Positions 4,800 through 11,803 are shown, numbered from the stretch's first letter. The stretch: 11,803 nucleotides of DNA from DATMNI01 sp035570275 (GCA_035570275.1 DATMNI010000443.1:1-11803); one strand, 5' to 3'. Numbers and translations: made by a program. Notes: generated by a model not told the origin, from the sequence alone.

Positions 4800-7700
4800 T
4801 TACTGCCCGCCGCCGAAACGGCCTCCTTGGCGCGGGGGCGGCGGGGGTGCGCCGGTCGTCTTTAAAGGGGCCACGCCGCTGGGGGAAATCTGCCGGTTAT
4901 AAGCCGGAACGTCCACCTCCATCACCCGCTTGTAGTCGGCTTGCGCCTTCGCCAGTTGCCGTTCCAGATCCAGCACCAGGCCGATGGCGGTTTCGGTGGG
5001 GCCGTAATCGGCGCTGCCCTGCACGTCGCCGGCGCCGGTGCCGATCTCGCCGTTCAGCCACAGGAAATTCTGGTACAGGTTGTAGGCCGTCTGGAAATAC
5101 TTGTCGTCGCTCAGGGCGTCGGCGCGCGTGATGAGCTGGTATTCCACTTCCTGCATCTTGCGGTCGATGTCGGCGATCGCCTTGAGCAGAGCGGTCTGGC
5201 CGGATGCGGTCTGGCCGGCCGCAGCCTTGCCCTGGTCTTCCAACTGGCGGCGCATCCACTCCAACTGGTTGGTCATATCCGAAACCAGGCTGATATCGTC
5301 GCGCACTTTGAGCTGCAGCCTCACCGACGATTGCAGGTCGGCATCGGAACCATGGCCATCCGGGGGCCGCAGAATCTCCAGCGGCTGTGTGTAACTCCGG
5401 CCATCCACCGTCATCTTCACGATGTACTTGCCGGGCGCGGCGATGGGGCCGACTTCGGCCTGCGCCAGGCCCCAATGAGTGATCGCCCGCGTCTCTATGT
5501 TGTTGAAGCGCGGTTCTTCCCAGATGTGGGGATTCTCGGGCGGCGTGGTGCGTAGCGCTACCAGCCGCGGCGCTTCGTAGTGCAGGTCCCACGACGCGCG
5601 GTTCAGCCCCACACGGCCCGTCACGTCAGGCAGCTTACGCACCAGCGCGCCCTTGGCATCCAGAATCTCGAACTGCACCGGGTCCTTGGGCACGGCCTTC
5701 AGCATGTAACTCAGCAGCGCCCTGGCCTGGCCGCGCACAATCCGATAGGCCGGCCGCGGTGTTACCAGTTGAACGTCCGCCAGTTGAACGTCCGCCGCAC
5801 TGGTAGCTTCCTCCATGAAACCCTGCTCCAGCGGCGTGATGTCTTCCATAATGTAGAGGCCGCGGCCGTAAGTGGCCAGCACCACGTCGTGAAACTGCTT
5901 CTGCACCACCACCCAGGAAACGGGAGCGGCAGGCAGCCCCTGTTGAAGTTGCTTCCAAGACCCGCCGTCATTCAGCGAGTAGTACAGCGCGTTGCCGGTG
6001 CCCACAAAAAGCATGCCCTTCTTATTCGGATTCTCGGCGATGACCCGCGCGTAGGCCAGCGGTCCCTTGGGCAAGTTATCGCTCAACTTACTCCAGGTCT
6101 TGCCGAAATCGGTAGTCTTGTAAATCCACGGGTCGCGGTTATCCATCAGGTGATAATCCACGCAGATGTAGGCTGTGCCGGCGTCGAAATGCGAAGGCTC
6201 GATCCTGGAAACCACGCCCCACACCGGCATGCCGGCGATGTTCCTGGTGACATCGTTCCAGGTCTTGCCGGCGTCCCTGGTGTACCAGACTTTGCCATCG
6301 TTGGTGCCGGCCCAGATGAGGCCCTTCTGAACATCCGACGGCGCGATGGAGAAGACCACCTCGCCGTAGAACTGGCCGAGGTTATCGCCCACGATGCCGC
6401 CGGAAGGAACGATGCGGCTGGGGTCTTTTGTCGAAAGGTCGGGGCTGAATTCGCTCCAGCTCATGCCGCCGTTGCTGGTCTTGAAGATGAGCTGGCAGCC
6501 GTAGTAAACGGTGTTGTGGTCGAAGGGGTCGATGGCCAGCGGCGCGGTCCAGTGGCAGCGGTATTTGGCCTGGTTGGGCGCCGAATCCAGCGTGTGCAGC
6601 CACGGGCTTACGGAGCGCGCCAGCCTGGTCCGCGCGTCGTAGCGCGTCACTTCGTCGCCGTAGCAGGAGGCCCACACGATGTCGGTATCGGTGAGGTCAG
6701 GCAGCGTGAAGCCGGATTCGCAGCCGCCCAGATTGTGCTCCCACTCGCCGATGCCCGCGCCACCGCGCCCGCCGAAACCGCCACCGAACCCGCGACCGCC
6801 GGCGCCGCCCTGTCCCGGAACATTGGGGCCGATTTCCTGCGTGGTGCTGAGCCCGCGCATGGTGCCATCGTCCTGCATATTGCCATAGATGTGGTACGGA
6901 ACGTCCTGATCCACGGCTACGTGATACATCTGGCCGATCGGCAGCGTGACGCGGGTTGCCGTGCGGCCGTGGTCGCTGGTCATATACATGCCGCCATCGT
7001 GGGTCACGCAGATGCGGTCGGCATTTTTGGGGTCGATGAAAATATCGTGGGTGTCGCCGCCCCAAGGTACCGTGCGGAACGATTTGCCGCCATCGGTGGA
7101 CTGCCAGAAGCTGCTGTCGGCCACCAGCACTTCGTCGGGGTTGGCAGGCGAGACGGCCAGGTGGATGTAGTAGCCGGCGCGGCCGGTGAGCGCACGCTGC
7201 CAGTTCACGACGGCCCAGTTTTCGCCGCCGTCATCGGAGCGCCAGACCGAACCCTGGTCGGCGGTCTGAATCAGCGCATACGCCCGCTGGGAATTGCTGG
7301 GCGCAATGGCCACGTCGATCTTGCCGAGCGGCGATTTGGGCATCCCGTGGCCTTCCACGCGCTTCCAGGTGCCGCCGCCATCGTGCGTGATGTAGACGCC
7401 GCTGCCGGGTCCGCCACTCAGCATTGCGTAGGTGTGCATCACCACTTCCCAGGTGCCGGCGAACAAGGTGTTGGGGTCCTTGGCGTCCATGGAGAGGCCG
7501 GAGCAGCCGGTGTTGGGGTCGACGAACAGCACGCGGTCCCAGGTTTTGCCGCCATCCTTAGTGCGGAATACGCCGCGCTCCTGCTGCGGCCCGGTGAGGC
7601 GGCCGGCGGCGCAGGCGTAGGCGATATCGGGATTCGTCGGATGCGTGAGGATGCGGCCGATGCGCCCGGTTTCCGCCAGCCCCACATTGGCCCAGGTCTG

Positions 7701-8111
7701 GCCGGCATCGGTGGATTTGTAGATGCCGTTGCCCATCATGTCGCTATCGCGGATGGCCCAGGCCTCGCCGGTGCCCGCCCAGACGATGTTGGGGTTGGCC
7801 GGGGAGACCGCCAACGCTCCAATGGCCTGCGCCGGCTGGCTATCGAAAATGGGATTCCAGTGCGCGCCGCTGTCGGTGGATTTCCAAACCCCGCCCGAAG
7901 CCGCGCCGGCGTAGTAAGTAGCGGGGTCGCCCGGAATGCCGGCGACGGAAGCGATGCGGTTCCCGACCGCGGGCCCCATGAAGCGGAACGACAGGCCTTC
8001 GGGCGCCTGCGCCGCGCCGCCGCCGCGCCGCTGCGCCAACACCGGTAGGGCGAGGATGCCTGCACCTAGAAACAGGGCAGAAATACGGCGTGCGCGACGG
8101 TCCCAATGCAT
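4800..8111 (-). CDS. Secreted Asp-box / VPS10-sortilin-like beta-propeller protein
   Basis: The product has 1103 residues with a signal peptide (about 1-26, ending ALPVLAQ). Residues 35-760 carry at least ten Asp-box motifs (S/T-x-D-x-G-x-x-W/F), among them KSTDSGAHW (77-85), KSTDAGQTW (132-140), RTKDGGKTW (183-191), QSTDGGKSF (337-345), KTTDFGKTW (665-673) and YSLNDGGSW (711-719). These mark sialidase/VPS10-like propeller blades, probably two propellers. A Gly-rich loop (433-454) interrupts them. Residues 785-913 resemble a FlgD/Ig-like strand domain ending in PGKYIVKMTVDG. Residues 925-1070 are helical, possibly coiled coil, and the C-terminus is Pro- then Gly-rich. Proteins of this kind are common in Acidobacteriota and are often called glycosyl hydrolases, but no catalytic residues for that can be assigned; binding or peptidase-like partner roles are equally possible. 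The start at 8111 is chosen because it gives the signal peptide, has AAGGGG upstream, and lies behind a promoter that the longer frame (to 8234) would include. Confidence 0.85.
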   Translation of the reverse strand: MHWDRRARRISALFLGAGILALPVLAQRRGGGAAQAPEGLSFRFMGPAVGNRIASVAGIPGDPATYYAGAASGGVWKSTDSGAHWNPIFDSQPAQAIGALAVSPANPNIVWAGTGEAWAIRDSDMMGNGIYKSTDAGQTWANVGLAETGRIGRILTHPTNPDIAYACAAGRLTGPQQERGVFRTKDGGKTWDRVLFVDPNTGCSGLSMDAKDPNTLFAGTWEVVMHTYAMLSGGPGSGVYITHDGGGTWKRVEGHGMPKSPLGKIDVAIAPSNSQRAYALIQTADQGSVWRSDDGGENWAVVNWQRALTGRAGYYIHLAVSPANPDEVLVADSSFWQSTDGGKSFRTVPWGGDTHDIFIDPKNADRICVTHDGGMYMTSDHGRTATRVTLPIGQMYHVAVDQDVPYHIYGNMQDDGTMRGLSTTQEIGPNVPGQGGAGGRGFGGGFGGRGGAGIGEWEHNLGGCESGFTLPDLTDTDIVWASCYGDEVTRYDARTRLARSVSPWLHTLDSAPNQAKYRCHWTAPLAIDPFDHNTVYYGCQLIFKTSNGGMSWSEFSPDLSTKDPSRIVPSGGIVGDNLGQFYGEVVFSIAPSDVQKGLIWAGTNDGKVWYTRDAGKTWNDVTRNIAGMPVWGVVSRIEPSHFDAGTAYICVDYHLMDNRDPWIYKTTDFGKTWSKLSDNLPKGPLAYARVIAENPNKKGMLFVGTGNALYYSLNDGGSWKQLQQGLPAAPVSWVVVQKQFHDVVLATYGRGLYIMEDITPLEQGFMEEATSAADVQLADVQLVTPRPAYRIVRGQARALLSYMLKAVPKDPVQFEILDAKGALVRKLPDVTGRVGLNRASWDLHYEAPRLVALRTTPPENPHIWEEPRFNNIETRAITHWGLAQAEVGPIAAPGKYIVKMTVDGRSYTQPLEILRPPDGHGSDADLQSSVRLQLKVRDDISLVSDMTNQLEWMRRQLEDQGKAAAGQTASGQTALLKAIADIDRKMQEVEYQLITRADALSDDKYFQTAYNLYQNFLWLNGEIGTGAGDVQGSADYGPTETAIGLVLDLERQLAKAQADYKRVMEVDVPAYNRQISPSGVAPLKTTGAPPPPPRQGGRFGGGQ
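5191..5220. repeat. 15-bp tandem duplication inside the propeller gene (C-terminal part)
   Basis: Two 15-bp units (5191-5205 and 5206-5220) agree at their first 12 bases, GCGGTCTGGCCG. In the protein this gives AGQTA-SGQTA at about 965-974, within the helical C-terminal region. The reading frame is kept. Confidence 0.7.
5766..5795. repeat. Exact 15-bp tandem duplication inside the propeller gene
   Basis: CAGTTGAACGTCCGC occurs twice without a gap or mismatch (5766-5780 and 5781-5795). It encodes the duplicated ADVQL-ADVQL at about residues 773-782, at the junction between the last propeller blade and the Ig-like domain. Perfect identity suggests recent replication slippage. Confidence 0.85.
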
Positions 8112-8152
8112 GGTACGACCCCTTGAATCGTGAATAGCGTAATCGGTTGCAG

Positions 8153-8180
8153 TGTATAAGATTGCGGGCGGGCAGGTCAA
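8153..8180 (-). promoter_or_regulatory. Sigma-70-type promoter of the propeller-monooxygenase-PepSY operon
   Basis: Read on the minus strand, TTGACC (8180-8175) is followed after 16 bases by TATACA (8158-8153). The -35 box matches consensus at 5 of 6 positions and the -10 at 4 of 6. The start of transcription would be near 8146, leaving a leader of about 35 bases before the ATG at 8111. Confidence 0.55.
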
Positions 8181-8244
8181 CAGCGTCGTGACCAACCTAC
8201 GTGCGGCGGATTTCGTCCAATCGCCCACGCCCACCTGGGTCCTT

Positions 8245-8919
8245 TTACCGGACGACCGTCAGGAGCAGGGCGCGCAGCCCGTTCCACAGAATTTGGACCC
8301 CGATGCAGACGAGGATGAACGACGAGAGGCGGATGATTATGTTCATCGCCGAGTCGCCGAGCGTGCGCCCGATCCGTTCGGCGAACCGGTAACTCCAGTA
8401 AATGGACGCCGCAATCAGAACCGAGCCCAGCAACATTCCTGCGATCAGAGGCCACCGCCATTCCGAGCCTTCGGGCCGGTTGGCGCCGACCGTAATCGCC
8501 ACCGAGATCGAGCCCGGTCCCACGGTGAGGGGCATCGTTAGCGGATAGAATGCCTGGCGGGAGTAGTCGGCTTCATTACACTCCCGCCGGGCGCCCTTTT
8601 CGCCGGTCTCCTCATCATCCGGGCGGCGCAGGAGAGTCCAGCCGGTTGAAATCACCACCAGCCCTCCCCCGACCTGCACTACGGGCAGCGAGATGCCGAA
8701 GAAAGTCAGGATATGGGTGCCAATGAAGATGGAAATCAGGATCAGAATCAGGCCGTTCAGGGCGATCATCCTGGCCAGCACGGTTCGCCCCCGGCCGGAC
8801 AGGCCGCGCGTTAACGACAGGAAGATCGGCGTATTGCCGATCGGGTTGACGATCGGAAACAGCGCGCCGACAACCAGAAGCGTGTACTTGGCGAGATCGC
8901 TCAACGGGCCGGGCATCAT
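8245..8919 (-). CDS. MarC-family integral membrane protein
   Basis: This 224-residue protein has about six membrane helices (roughly 12-34, 52-74, 79-97, 124-146, 157-177 and 193-216) and the two family signatures, NPIGNTPIFLSLT (25-37) and FYPLTMPLTVGPGSISV (124-140). The length is normal for MarC/UPF0056 proteins. The family was once linked to multiple antibiotic resistance, but that link to E. coli MarC was later withdrawn; some members have been described as amino-acid transporters, so the substrate here is open. The charged loop at 99-119 (RPDDEETGEKGARRECNEAD) is cytoplasmic by the positive-inside pattern of its flanks. Two adjacent ATGs (8919 and 8916) are possible starts and neither has a clear Shine-Dalgarno. 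It lies 134 bases upstream of the propeller gene on the same strand, but that gene has its own promoter, so joint expression is not required. Confidence 0.9.
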   Translation of the reverse strand: MMPGPLSDLAKYTLLVVGALFPIVNPIGNTPIFLSLTRGLSGRGRTVLARMIALNGLILILISIFIGTHILTFFGISLPVVQVGGGLVVISTGWTLLRRPDDEETGEKGARRECNEADYSRQAFYPLTMPLTVGPGSISVAITVGANRPEGSEWRWPLIAGMLLGSVLIAASIYWSYRFAERIGRTLGDSAMNIIIRLSSFILVCIGVQILWNGLRALLLTVVR

Positions 8920-9232
8920 CGCTACTGTACATTAGTTGTGAGTTCTGCCGCGGCCCTCATCCAGCCGGCAGGCCTCTTCTTGAATTCTGCATGTGCCCTT
9001 CGCAGGTCGTCCGAGGCCGCTATAATCGATTTCGGGCCGCCAGAGCCGCAAGCTGTCCCGTCGTCTCCGATTGCCCTCGCGTGGCCGATTTTTGCCAACG
9101 TAATCTCCTTTGGATCAGCCTCTCACAGCGAACAATCAAGGAAACCAGATCCCACAAAATCGCGACCTGTACAAACATCGCAAAAAAGGCGGATAATAGC
9201 GTTCAGCAATACATTCAGCCGAGGGGGGACCG
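8920..9232. other. Intergenic region without a recognised gene
   Basis: The plus-strand frames here have no family resemblance and poor codon use. A perfect TATAAT occurs at 9021-9026, but the -35 region is weak (TTCGCA at 8999-9004). A second possible promoter, TGTACA (9168-9173) with GATAAT (9192-9197), lies ahead of the small gene at 9233. Base composition is lower in G+C than the neighbouring genes towards 9100-9200. Confidence 0.4.
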
Positions 9233-9475
9233 ATGCCGGATGCCAATGGGGAAGAAGATCGTCTTAGAAGGGAATGGATTTTAGCAGACTGGAAAAGGTC
9301 TGCCCTTCAGGCTGAGCTTGATAAACCAACCTTCAGCCGTTCACTCAATGCTCAGACGGTGCTCGTGAATAAAGTGAAAGCCGCAGGAGACAAATGCCAC
9401 AGCCTCATGGTTGCGCTGCGCGCCCAGCGCAAGACCAGGCCGATTCTCGCTCGGGCTGGAGGCCAGTCGGGTTGA
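9233..9475 (+). CDS. Possible small hypothetical protein, 80 aa
   Basis: The ATG at 9233 follows a strong GAGGGGGG (9221-9228) with 4 bases between, and a possible promoter (TGTACA, 18 bases, GATAAT) lies upstream. The product is charged and probably helical (EEDRLRREWILADWKRSALQ at residues 7-26, then a basic tail RAQRKTRP at 63-70), with no signal peptide or membrane helix. I recognise no family. Codon use is mixed, with many A/T-ending codons (AGA, TTA, AAA) in the first half unlike the neighbours, which could mean acquired DNA or no gene at all. A 14-base palindrome CGGGTT-GA-AACCCG (9468-9481) overlaps the stop codon and may mark the transcript end. It faces the sigma-factor gene that converges from the right. 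Confidence 0.45.
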   Translation: MPDANGEEDRLRREWILADWKRSALQAELDKPTFSRSLNAQTVLVNKVKAAGDKCHSLMVALRAQRKTRPILARAGGQSG

Positions 9476-9549
9476 AACCCGTCTTCTCGCTGTCGGCTTG
9501 GTCGTCGCCACGGGCAAGCGGCACCTCCTGTATTTGCGCTCTACGGGCC

Positions 9550-10122
9550 TCAGGAACCCTGGCTCAGTTCCCGCATCAGCCAGGAACGGGCCAGGCGCCA
9601 ATCGCGCATGACGCTTTGGGGCGAAATCTTCAAGACCGCGGCGGTTTCCTCCACGCTGAGTCCACCGAAAAACCGGAGTTCGATCACCTTGGCCTTGCGC
9701 GGGTCCAGCTTTGCCAGGCCGTTTAGCGCGTCATCCACAGCCACCACATCACCGCTGCGCCCGGAGGCAAGGTCCGGAATCTCGTCCAGATTCAGTTTGG
9801 CCAGGTGGCCGCCGCGCTTGGCCCGAAGCCGCGCCCGGGCGGCGTCCACCAGAATCCGCCGCATCATCTGCGCTGCCACCGCGAAGAAGTGCGCCCGGTC
9901 TTGCCAGTCCACACGGCCGGCGTCCACCAGCCGCAGATAAGCTTCGTTCACCAGGGCCGTGGCCTGGAGCGTGGCCCCGTCGCGCTCCCCGCGCATGTAC
10001 CCGTGAGCGATCTTGCGCAACTCGCCGTAAACCAGCGGGGCCAGACACTCCAATGCCCCTTCGTCACCGCCGCGCCAGGCCTGCAGAAGCCGGGTGATTT
10101 CAGCCGTTCCCGCCGGGTTCAT
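9550..10122 (-). CDS. ECF-type RNA polymerase sigma factor (TIGR02999 / Acidobacteria-type)
   Basis: The product is 190 residues, normal for this group. Region 2 covers about 12-100 and contains LQATALVNEAYLRLVDAG (52-69) and RAHFFAVAAQMMRRILVDAA (76-95), both hallmarks of the TIGR02999 subgroup. Region 4 covers about 132-187 with the helix-turn-helix GGLSVEETAAVLKISPQSVM (153-172). It directs RNA polymerase to a specific promoter set. Members of this subgroup are usually found beside large Ser/Thr protein kinases and are thought to respond to them instead of to a membrane anti-sigma factor; here no anti-sigma gene is adjacent. The ATG at 10122 has AAGGA close upstream. It is divergent from the secreted-protein/sigma/kinase set that starts at 10236. 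Confidence 0.9.
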   Translation of the reverse strand: MNPAGTAEITRLLQAWRGGDEGALECLAPLVYGELRKIAHGYMRGERDGATLQATALVNEAYLRLVDAGRVDWQDRAHFFAVAAQMMRRILVDAARARLRAKRGGHLAKLNLDEIPDLASGRSGDVVAVDDALNGLAKLDPRKAKVIELRFFGGLSVEETAAVLKISPQSVMRDWRLARSWLMRELSQGS

Positions 10123-10151
10123 CTCTTCCTTGAGAAAAAATCTTCAAACCC

Positions 10152-10178
10152 ATTGTAGTTCCGGCGGGCGATTGTCGC
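10152..10178 (-). promoter_or_regulatory. Possible promoter of the TIGR02999-type sigma gene
   Basis: On the minus strand GCGACA (10178-10173) precedes TACAAT (10157-10152) by 15 bases. The -10 is good, the -35 is 4 of 6 and the spacing is short, so this is tentative. It lies in the 113-base divergent intergenic region. Confidence 0.3.
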
Positions 10179-10235
10179 TTGAGGGGTGAAGGCGGAGAAA
10201 CAGACATCCCGCCCCAAACGAAAAGGAGAATCACC

Positions 10236-10877
10236 ATGATGAGCACCATGAGAAAGTTCACGTCGACAGCCACGGCCGGGATGACGGCCATCGTATTCGC
10301 GGCGGTCTTCGCCGGCGCCGCCAATGCCAAGTGCGGCATTTCCCTGACACCGCGTTTTCGATCCGCCGGTCCGGCTCTACTGTCCCTTCCGGCACAGCCC
10401 GAGGCGCAACCCATCCGCGCGGCGGACGAGGGCGATCAGACCGCGAATCCTGCCATCACCGGCTTATGGTATGTGCAGTTCATCGCGGGCGGCCAGGTGG
10501 TGGATGATGGCTTCGACGTGTGGCACAGCGATGGAACGGAAGTCCTCAACGACAGCCCCGCGCCGTCCAGCGGCAACGTATGCCTGGGAGTGTGGGTGAA
10601 GACGGGCCAGTTCACCTATACGCTTAAGCACCCTTCCTGGATCTTCGACGCCGCGGGAGTCAACGTGATCGGCATCGTCGTGATCCGGGAGCAGATTACG
10701 CTCAGCCATGACGGCAACAGCTACTCGGGGACGTCGACTTTGGACGTCTACGACACGAAAGGGAATCTGCTGGACCACGAAACGGCGGCGTTGACCGCGC
10801 AGAGGATTACGGCATTAGACGCCCCGGGCCATACCTCCGGCATTCCCGGCCTTCCCGCGTCGATCCTGAACCGCTAG
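10236..10877 (+). CDS. Secreted lipocalin-like hypothetical protein
   Basis: The start at 10236 has AAAGGAG (10222-10228) 7 bases upstream and gives a 213-residue protein with a clear signal peptide (about 1-31, cleavage after GAANA). The frame is open further upstream, but those codons precede the ribosome-binding site. After a variable stretch (32-72) comes a compact beta-rich domain: ITGLWYVQFIAGG (73-85), FDVWHSDGTEVLNDS (92-106), CLGVWVKTGQFTYTLKH (115-131), IGIVVIREQITLSHDGNSYS (145-164) and GTSTLDVYDTKGNLLDHETA (165-184). This matches a family of small secreted beta-barrels in Acidobacteriota and Proteobacteria that resembles lipocalins (WHSDG and CLGVW are typical), with no known ligand. 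Its stop lies 22 bases before the sigma-factor ATG at 10900, so the two are probably co-transcribed. It may be a cell-envelope target or sensor for that sigma factor, which is a guess. Confidence 0.75.
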   Translation: MMSTMRKFTSTATAGMTAIVFAAVFAGAANAKCGISLTPRFRSAGPALLSLPAQPEAQPIRAADEGDQTANPAITGLWYVQFIAGGQVVDDGFDVWHSDGTEVLNDSPAPSSGNVCLGVWVKTGQFTYTLKHPSWIFDAAGVNVIGIVVIREQITLSHDGNSYSGTSTLDVYDTKGNLLDHETAALTAQRITALDAPGHTSGIPGLPASILNR

Positions 10878-10899
10878 AGCCGTGGTGGGGACTTGCAAC

Positions 10900-11514
10900 A
10901 TGCCAATCGAATGGATCGCGCCCGTGGCTGGTGCGTGCGCTGCAACCGGTCAAACCGCCGTCAGTCTGGTGAGCCGCTTACAGGCGCGAGACGGGCTCGC
11001 CCTTGGGGAGCTGTACGACCAGTTTGGAACCTGCGTCTATCGCGTGGTGCTCGGCCTGGTGAGGGACGCGGCCACCGCGGAGAATCTGACTCAGGAAACG
11101 TTCCTCTACATCTGGAACCGGATCGGCGGGTTTGACGCCGCGCGTGGGAGCCTGGCAGCCTGGGTCGGCCTGGTGGCCCGCAGCCGTGCCATCGATTACT
11201 TGCGCTCGGTGGAGTGTCGCATGGCGCGCAGCGCAGCGCCGCTGGGGGATGCCGAGCATTACGCGCAACGCTACCCGCAGCCGGCGGCCGCCCATGGCGG
11301 CTTGACGCAGGTGGAACGGGTCCGTCTGTTGCAGGGCCCCTGGATGAGGTTGCAGCGGTGCGAGCGCCAGGCTTTGCGTCTGGCATACTACTGGGGCCTT
11401 TCGCAGCCGGAAATCGCGGAACGGCTAAACCGGCCGCTGGGGACGATCAAGACGTGGATGCGCCGGGGCCTCCAGTCCCTGCGGGCCGACCTGGAAGGCG
11501 CCAGTGAGATTTGA
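10900..11514 (+). CDS. ECF RNA polymerase sigma factor (SigK/RpoE-like)
   Basis: This 204-residue protein has both sigma domains. Region 2 spans about 33-105, with LYDQFGTCVYRVVLGLVRDA (38-57), AENLTQETFLYIWNRIGGFD (60-79) and WVGLVARSRAIDYLR (88-102). Region 4 spans about 148-197, with YYWGLSQPEIAERLNRPLGT (163-182) and IKTWMRRGLQSLR (183-195). The T-W-M-R-R-G-L ending of the recognition helix is typical of the SigK-like ECF group, which normally works with a membrane anti-sigma factor. None is visible directly downstream; a kinase gene is found there instead. The ATG at 10900 has GGGG 9 bases upstream; a GTG at 10882 would add six residues but has no ribosome-binding site. The 22-base gap to the secreted lipocalin-like gene suggests one operon. 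Confidence 0.9.
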   Translation: MPIEWIAPVAGACAATGQTAVSLVSRLQARDGLALGELYDQFGTCVYRVVLGLVRDAATAENLTQETFLYIWNRIGGFDAARGSLAAWVGLVARSRAIDYLRSVECRMARSAAPLGDAEHYAQRYPQPAAAHGGLTQVERVRLLQGPWMRLQRCERQALRLAYYWGLSQPEIAERLNRPLGTIKTWMRRGLQSLRADLEGASEI

Positions 11515-11572
11515 CCGGCTGTTGCAGTTCTGGCGTACCACCCAACAACCAACGGTAGTACACTCGATTGGC

Positions 11573-11803
11573 ATGTCTGGCCAGAGTCCAATGGACGGGG
11601 ACCGCTGGCGCCGCGTCGACGAGTTGTATCACGCCGCCCTCGATCGGGAGGCCGGCGAGCGGGCCGGATTTCTCCTCAGAGCGTGCGGCGACGATACCGA
11701 ACTGCGCCGTGAAATCGAGTCTCTGCTGGAGTTCGACAACCAGCCGGATGCGTTATTGGAGACCCCTGCCTGGAACCACCTGGGTTCCGCCGCCGTGACC
11801 GCC
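11573..11803 (+). CDS. Serine/threonine protein kinase N-terminus (partial, runs off window)
   Basis: From the ATG at 11573 the frame stays open for 77 codons to the end of the window. It reads DRWRRVDELYHAALDREAGE (10-29), RAGFLLRACGDDTELRREIE (30-49) and SLLEFDNQPDALLETPAW (50-67). This 'RW-x-x-V-x-x-L-x-x-A-L, R-x-x-F-L-x-x-A-C, L-R-x-E-V/I-x-S-L-L' prefix is the usual start of Acidobacteriota Ser/Thr kinases, just before the Gly-rich loop of the kinase domain. The kinase domain itself, and any C-terminal TolB/WD40 or TPR sensor, lie outside the window and cannot be judged. No good Shine-Dalgarno precedes the ATG. It starts 58 bases after the ECF sigma-factor stop, so the two may share a transcript. 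Confidence 0.75.
   Translation, partial: MSGQSPMDGDRWRRVDELYHAALDREAGERAGFLLRACGDDTELRREIESLLEFDNQPDALLETPAWNHLGSAAVTA

Noticed and set aside
5580..8048. An 822-codon open frame on the plus strand, antisense to the propeller gene.
   Set aside because: Its translation is His/Val/Arg/Gly-rich without domain character and mirrors the codon bias of the well-supported minus-strand gene; it is a high-GC shadow.
8112..8234. A 41-codon N-terminal extension of the propeller protein.
   Set aside because: It would put the signal peptide inside the protein and would cover the TTGACC/TATACA promoter; the ATG at 8111 fits better.
8924..8929. TACAGT just upstream of the MarC start, considered as the -10 box of a leaderless transcript.
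   Set aside because: No -35 match at the right distance and only a moderate -10 match; too weak to list.
8938..9284. Two overlapping plus-strand frames between MarC and the small gene.
   Set aside because: No ribosome-binding site, no recognisable motif, Ser/Pro/Arg-rich translations typical of non-coding GC-rich DNA.
1..11803. CRISPR arrays, tRNA and rRNA genes.
   Set aside because: No regularly spaced repeats of the right size and no tRNA- or rRNA-like conserved segments were seen on either strand.

Overview
The window looks like part of a high-GC soil bacterium of the phylum Acidobacteriota, most like the Bryobacterales/'Solibacter' group. The grounds are the Ser/Thr-kinase N-terminus, the TIGR02999-type ECF sigma factor, the large Asp-box propeller protein, the cytochrome c/copper-monooxygenase fusion, and dispersed GGCGGATT-NNN-AATCCGCC palindromes. 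The assignment rests on recognising families, not on a search.

Left part (1-2357) is an accessory region. It opens with the last 34 codons of a transposase (probably ISKra4 family). Next comes a 225-bp MITE-like element (158-382) with 25-bp imperfect terminal inverted repeats, a long internal hairpin and a perfect 9-bp flanking direct repeat. A truncated LURP-one-related (LOR) gene on the minus strand is then joined out of frame to the last ~57 codons of a DUF1080-type gene. On the plus strand follows an unrecognised 204-residue protein. Its leader holds what looks like a complete transcription attenuator: a textbook terminator touching the Shine-Dalgarno sequence, an exact 9-bp alternative pairing (antiterminator), an upstream competing hairpin, and a 17-codon leader ORF running through the terminator. 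About 540 bp of repeat-rich intergenic DNA follows.

Middle part (2358-8919, minus strand) holds a likely three-gene operon: a secreted Asp-box/VPS10-like propeller protein (1103 aa), a secreted cytochrome c-copper type II (PHM-like) monooxygenase (441 aa), and a PepSY-TM membrane protein (354 aa) whose start overlaps the monooxygenase stop. The operon has a good sigma-70-type promoter in front of its first gene. Upstream lies a MarC-family membrane protein on the same strand. A plausible reading is a periplasmic oxidation module in which the PepSY-TM protein supplies electrons to the haem/copper enzyme.

Right part (8920-11803) is regulatory. A possible 80-codon small gene is followed by a minus-strand TIGR02999-type ECF sigma factor. 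Divergent from that is a plus-strand set: a secreted lipocalin-like protein, a second ECF sigma factor 22 bp behind it, and the N-terminus of a Ser/Thr protein kinase that runs off the window end.
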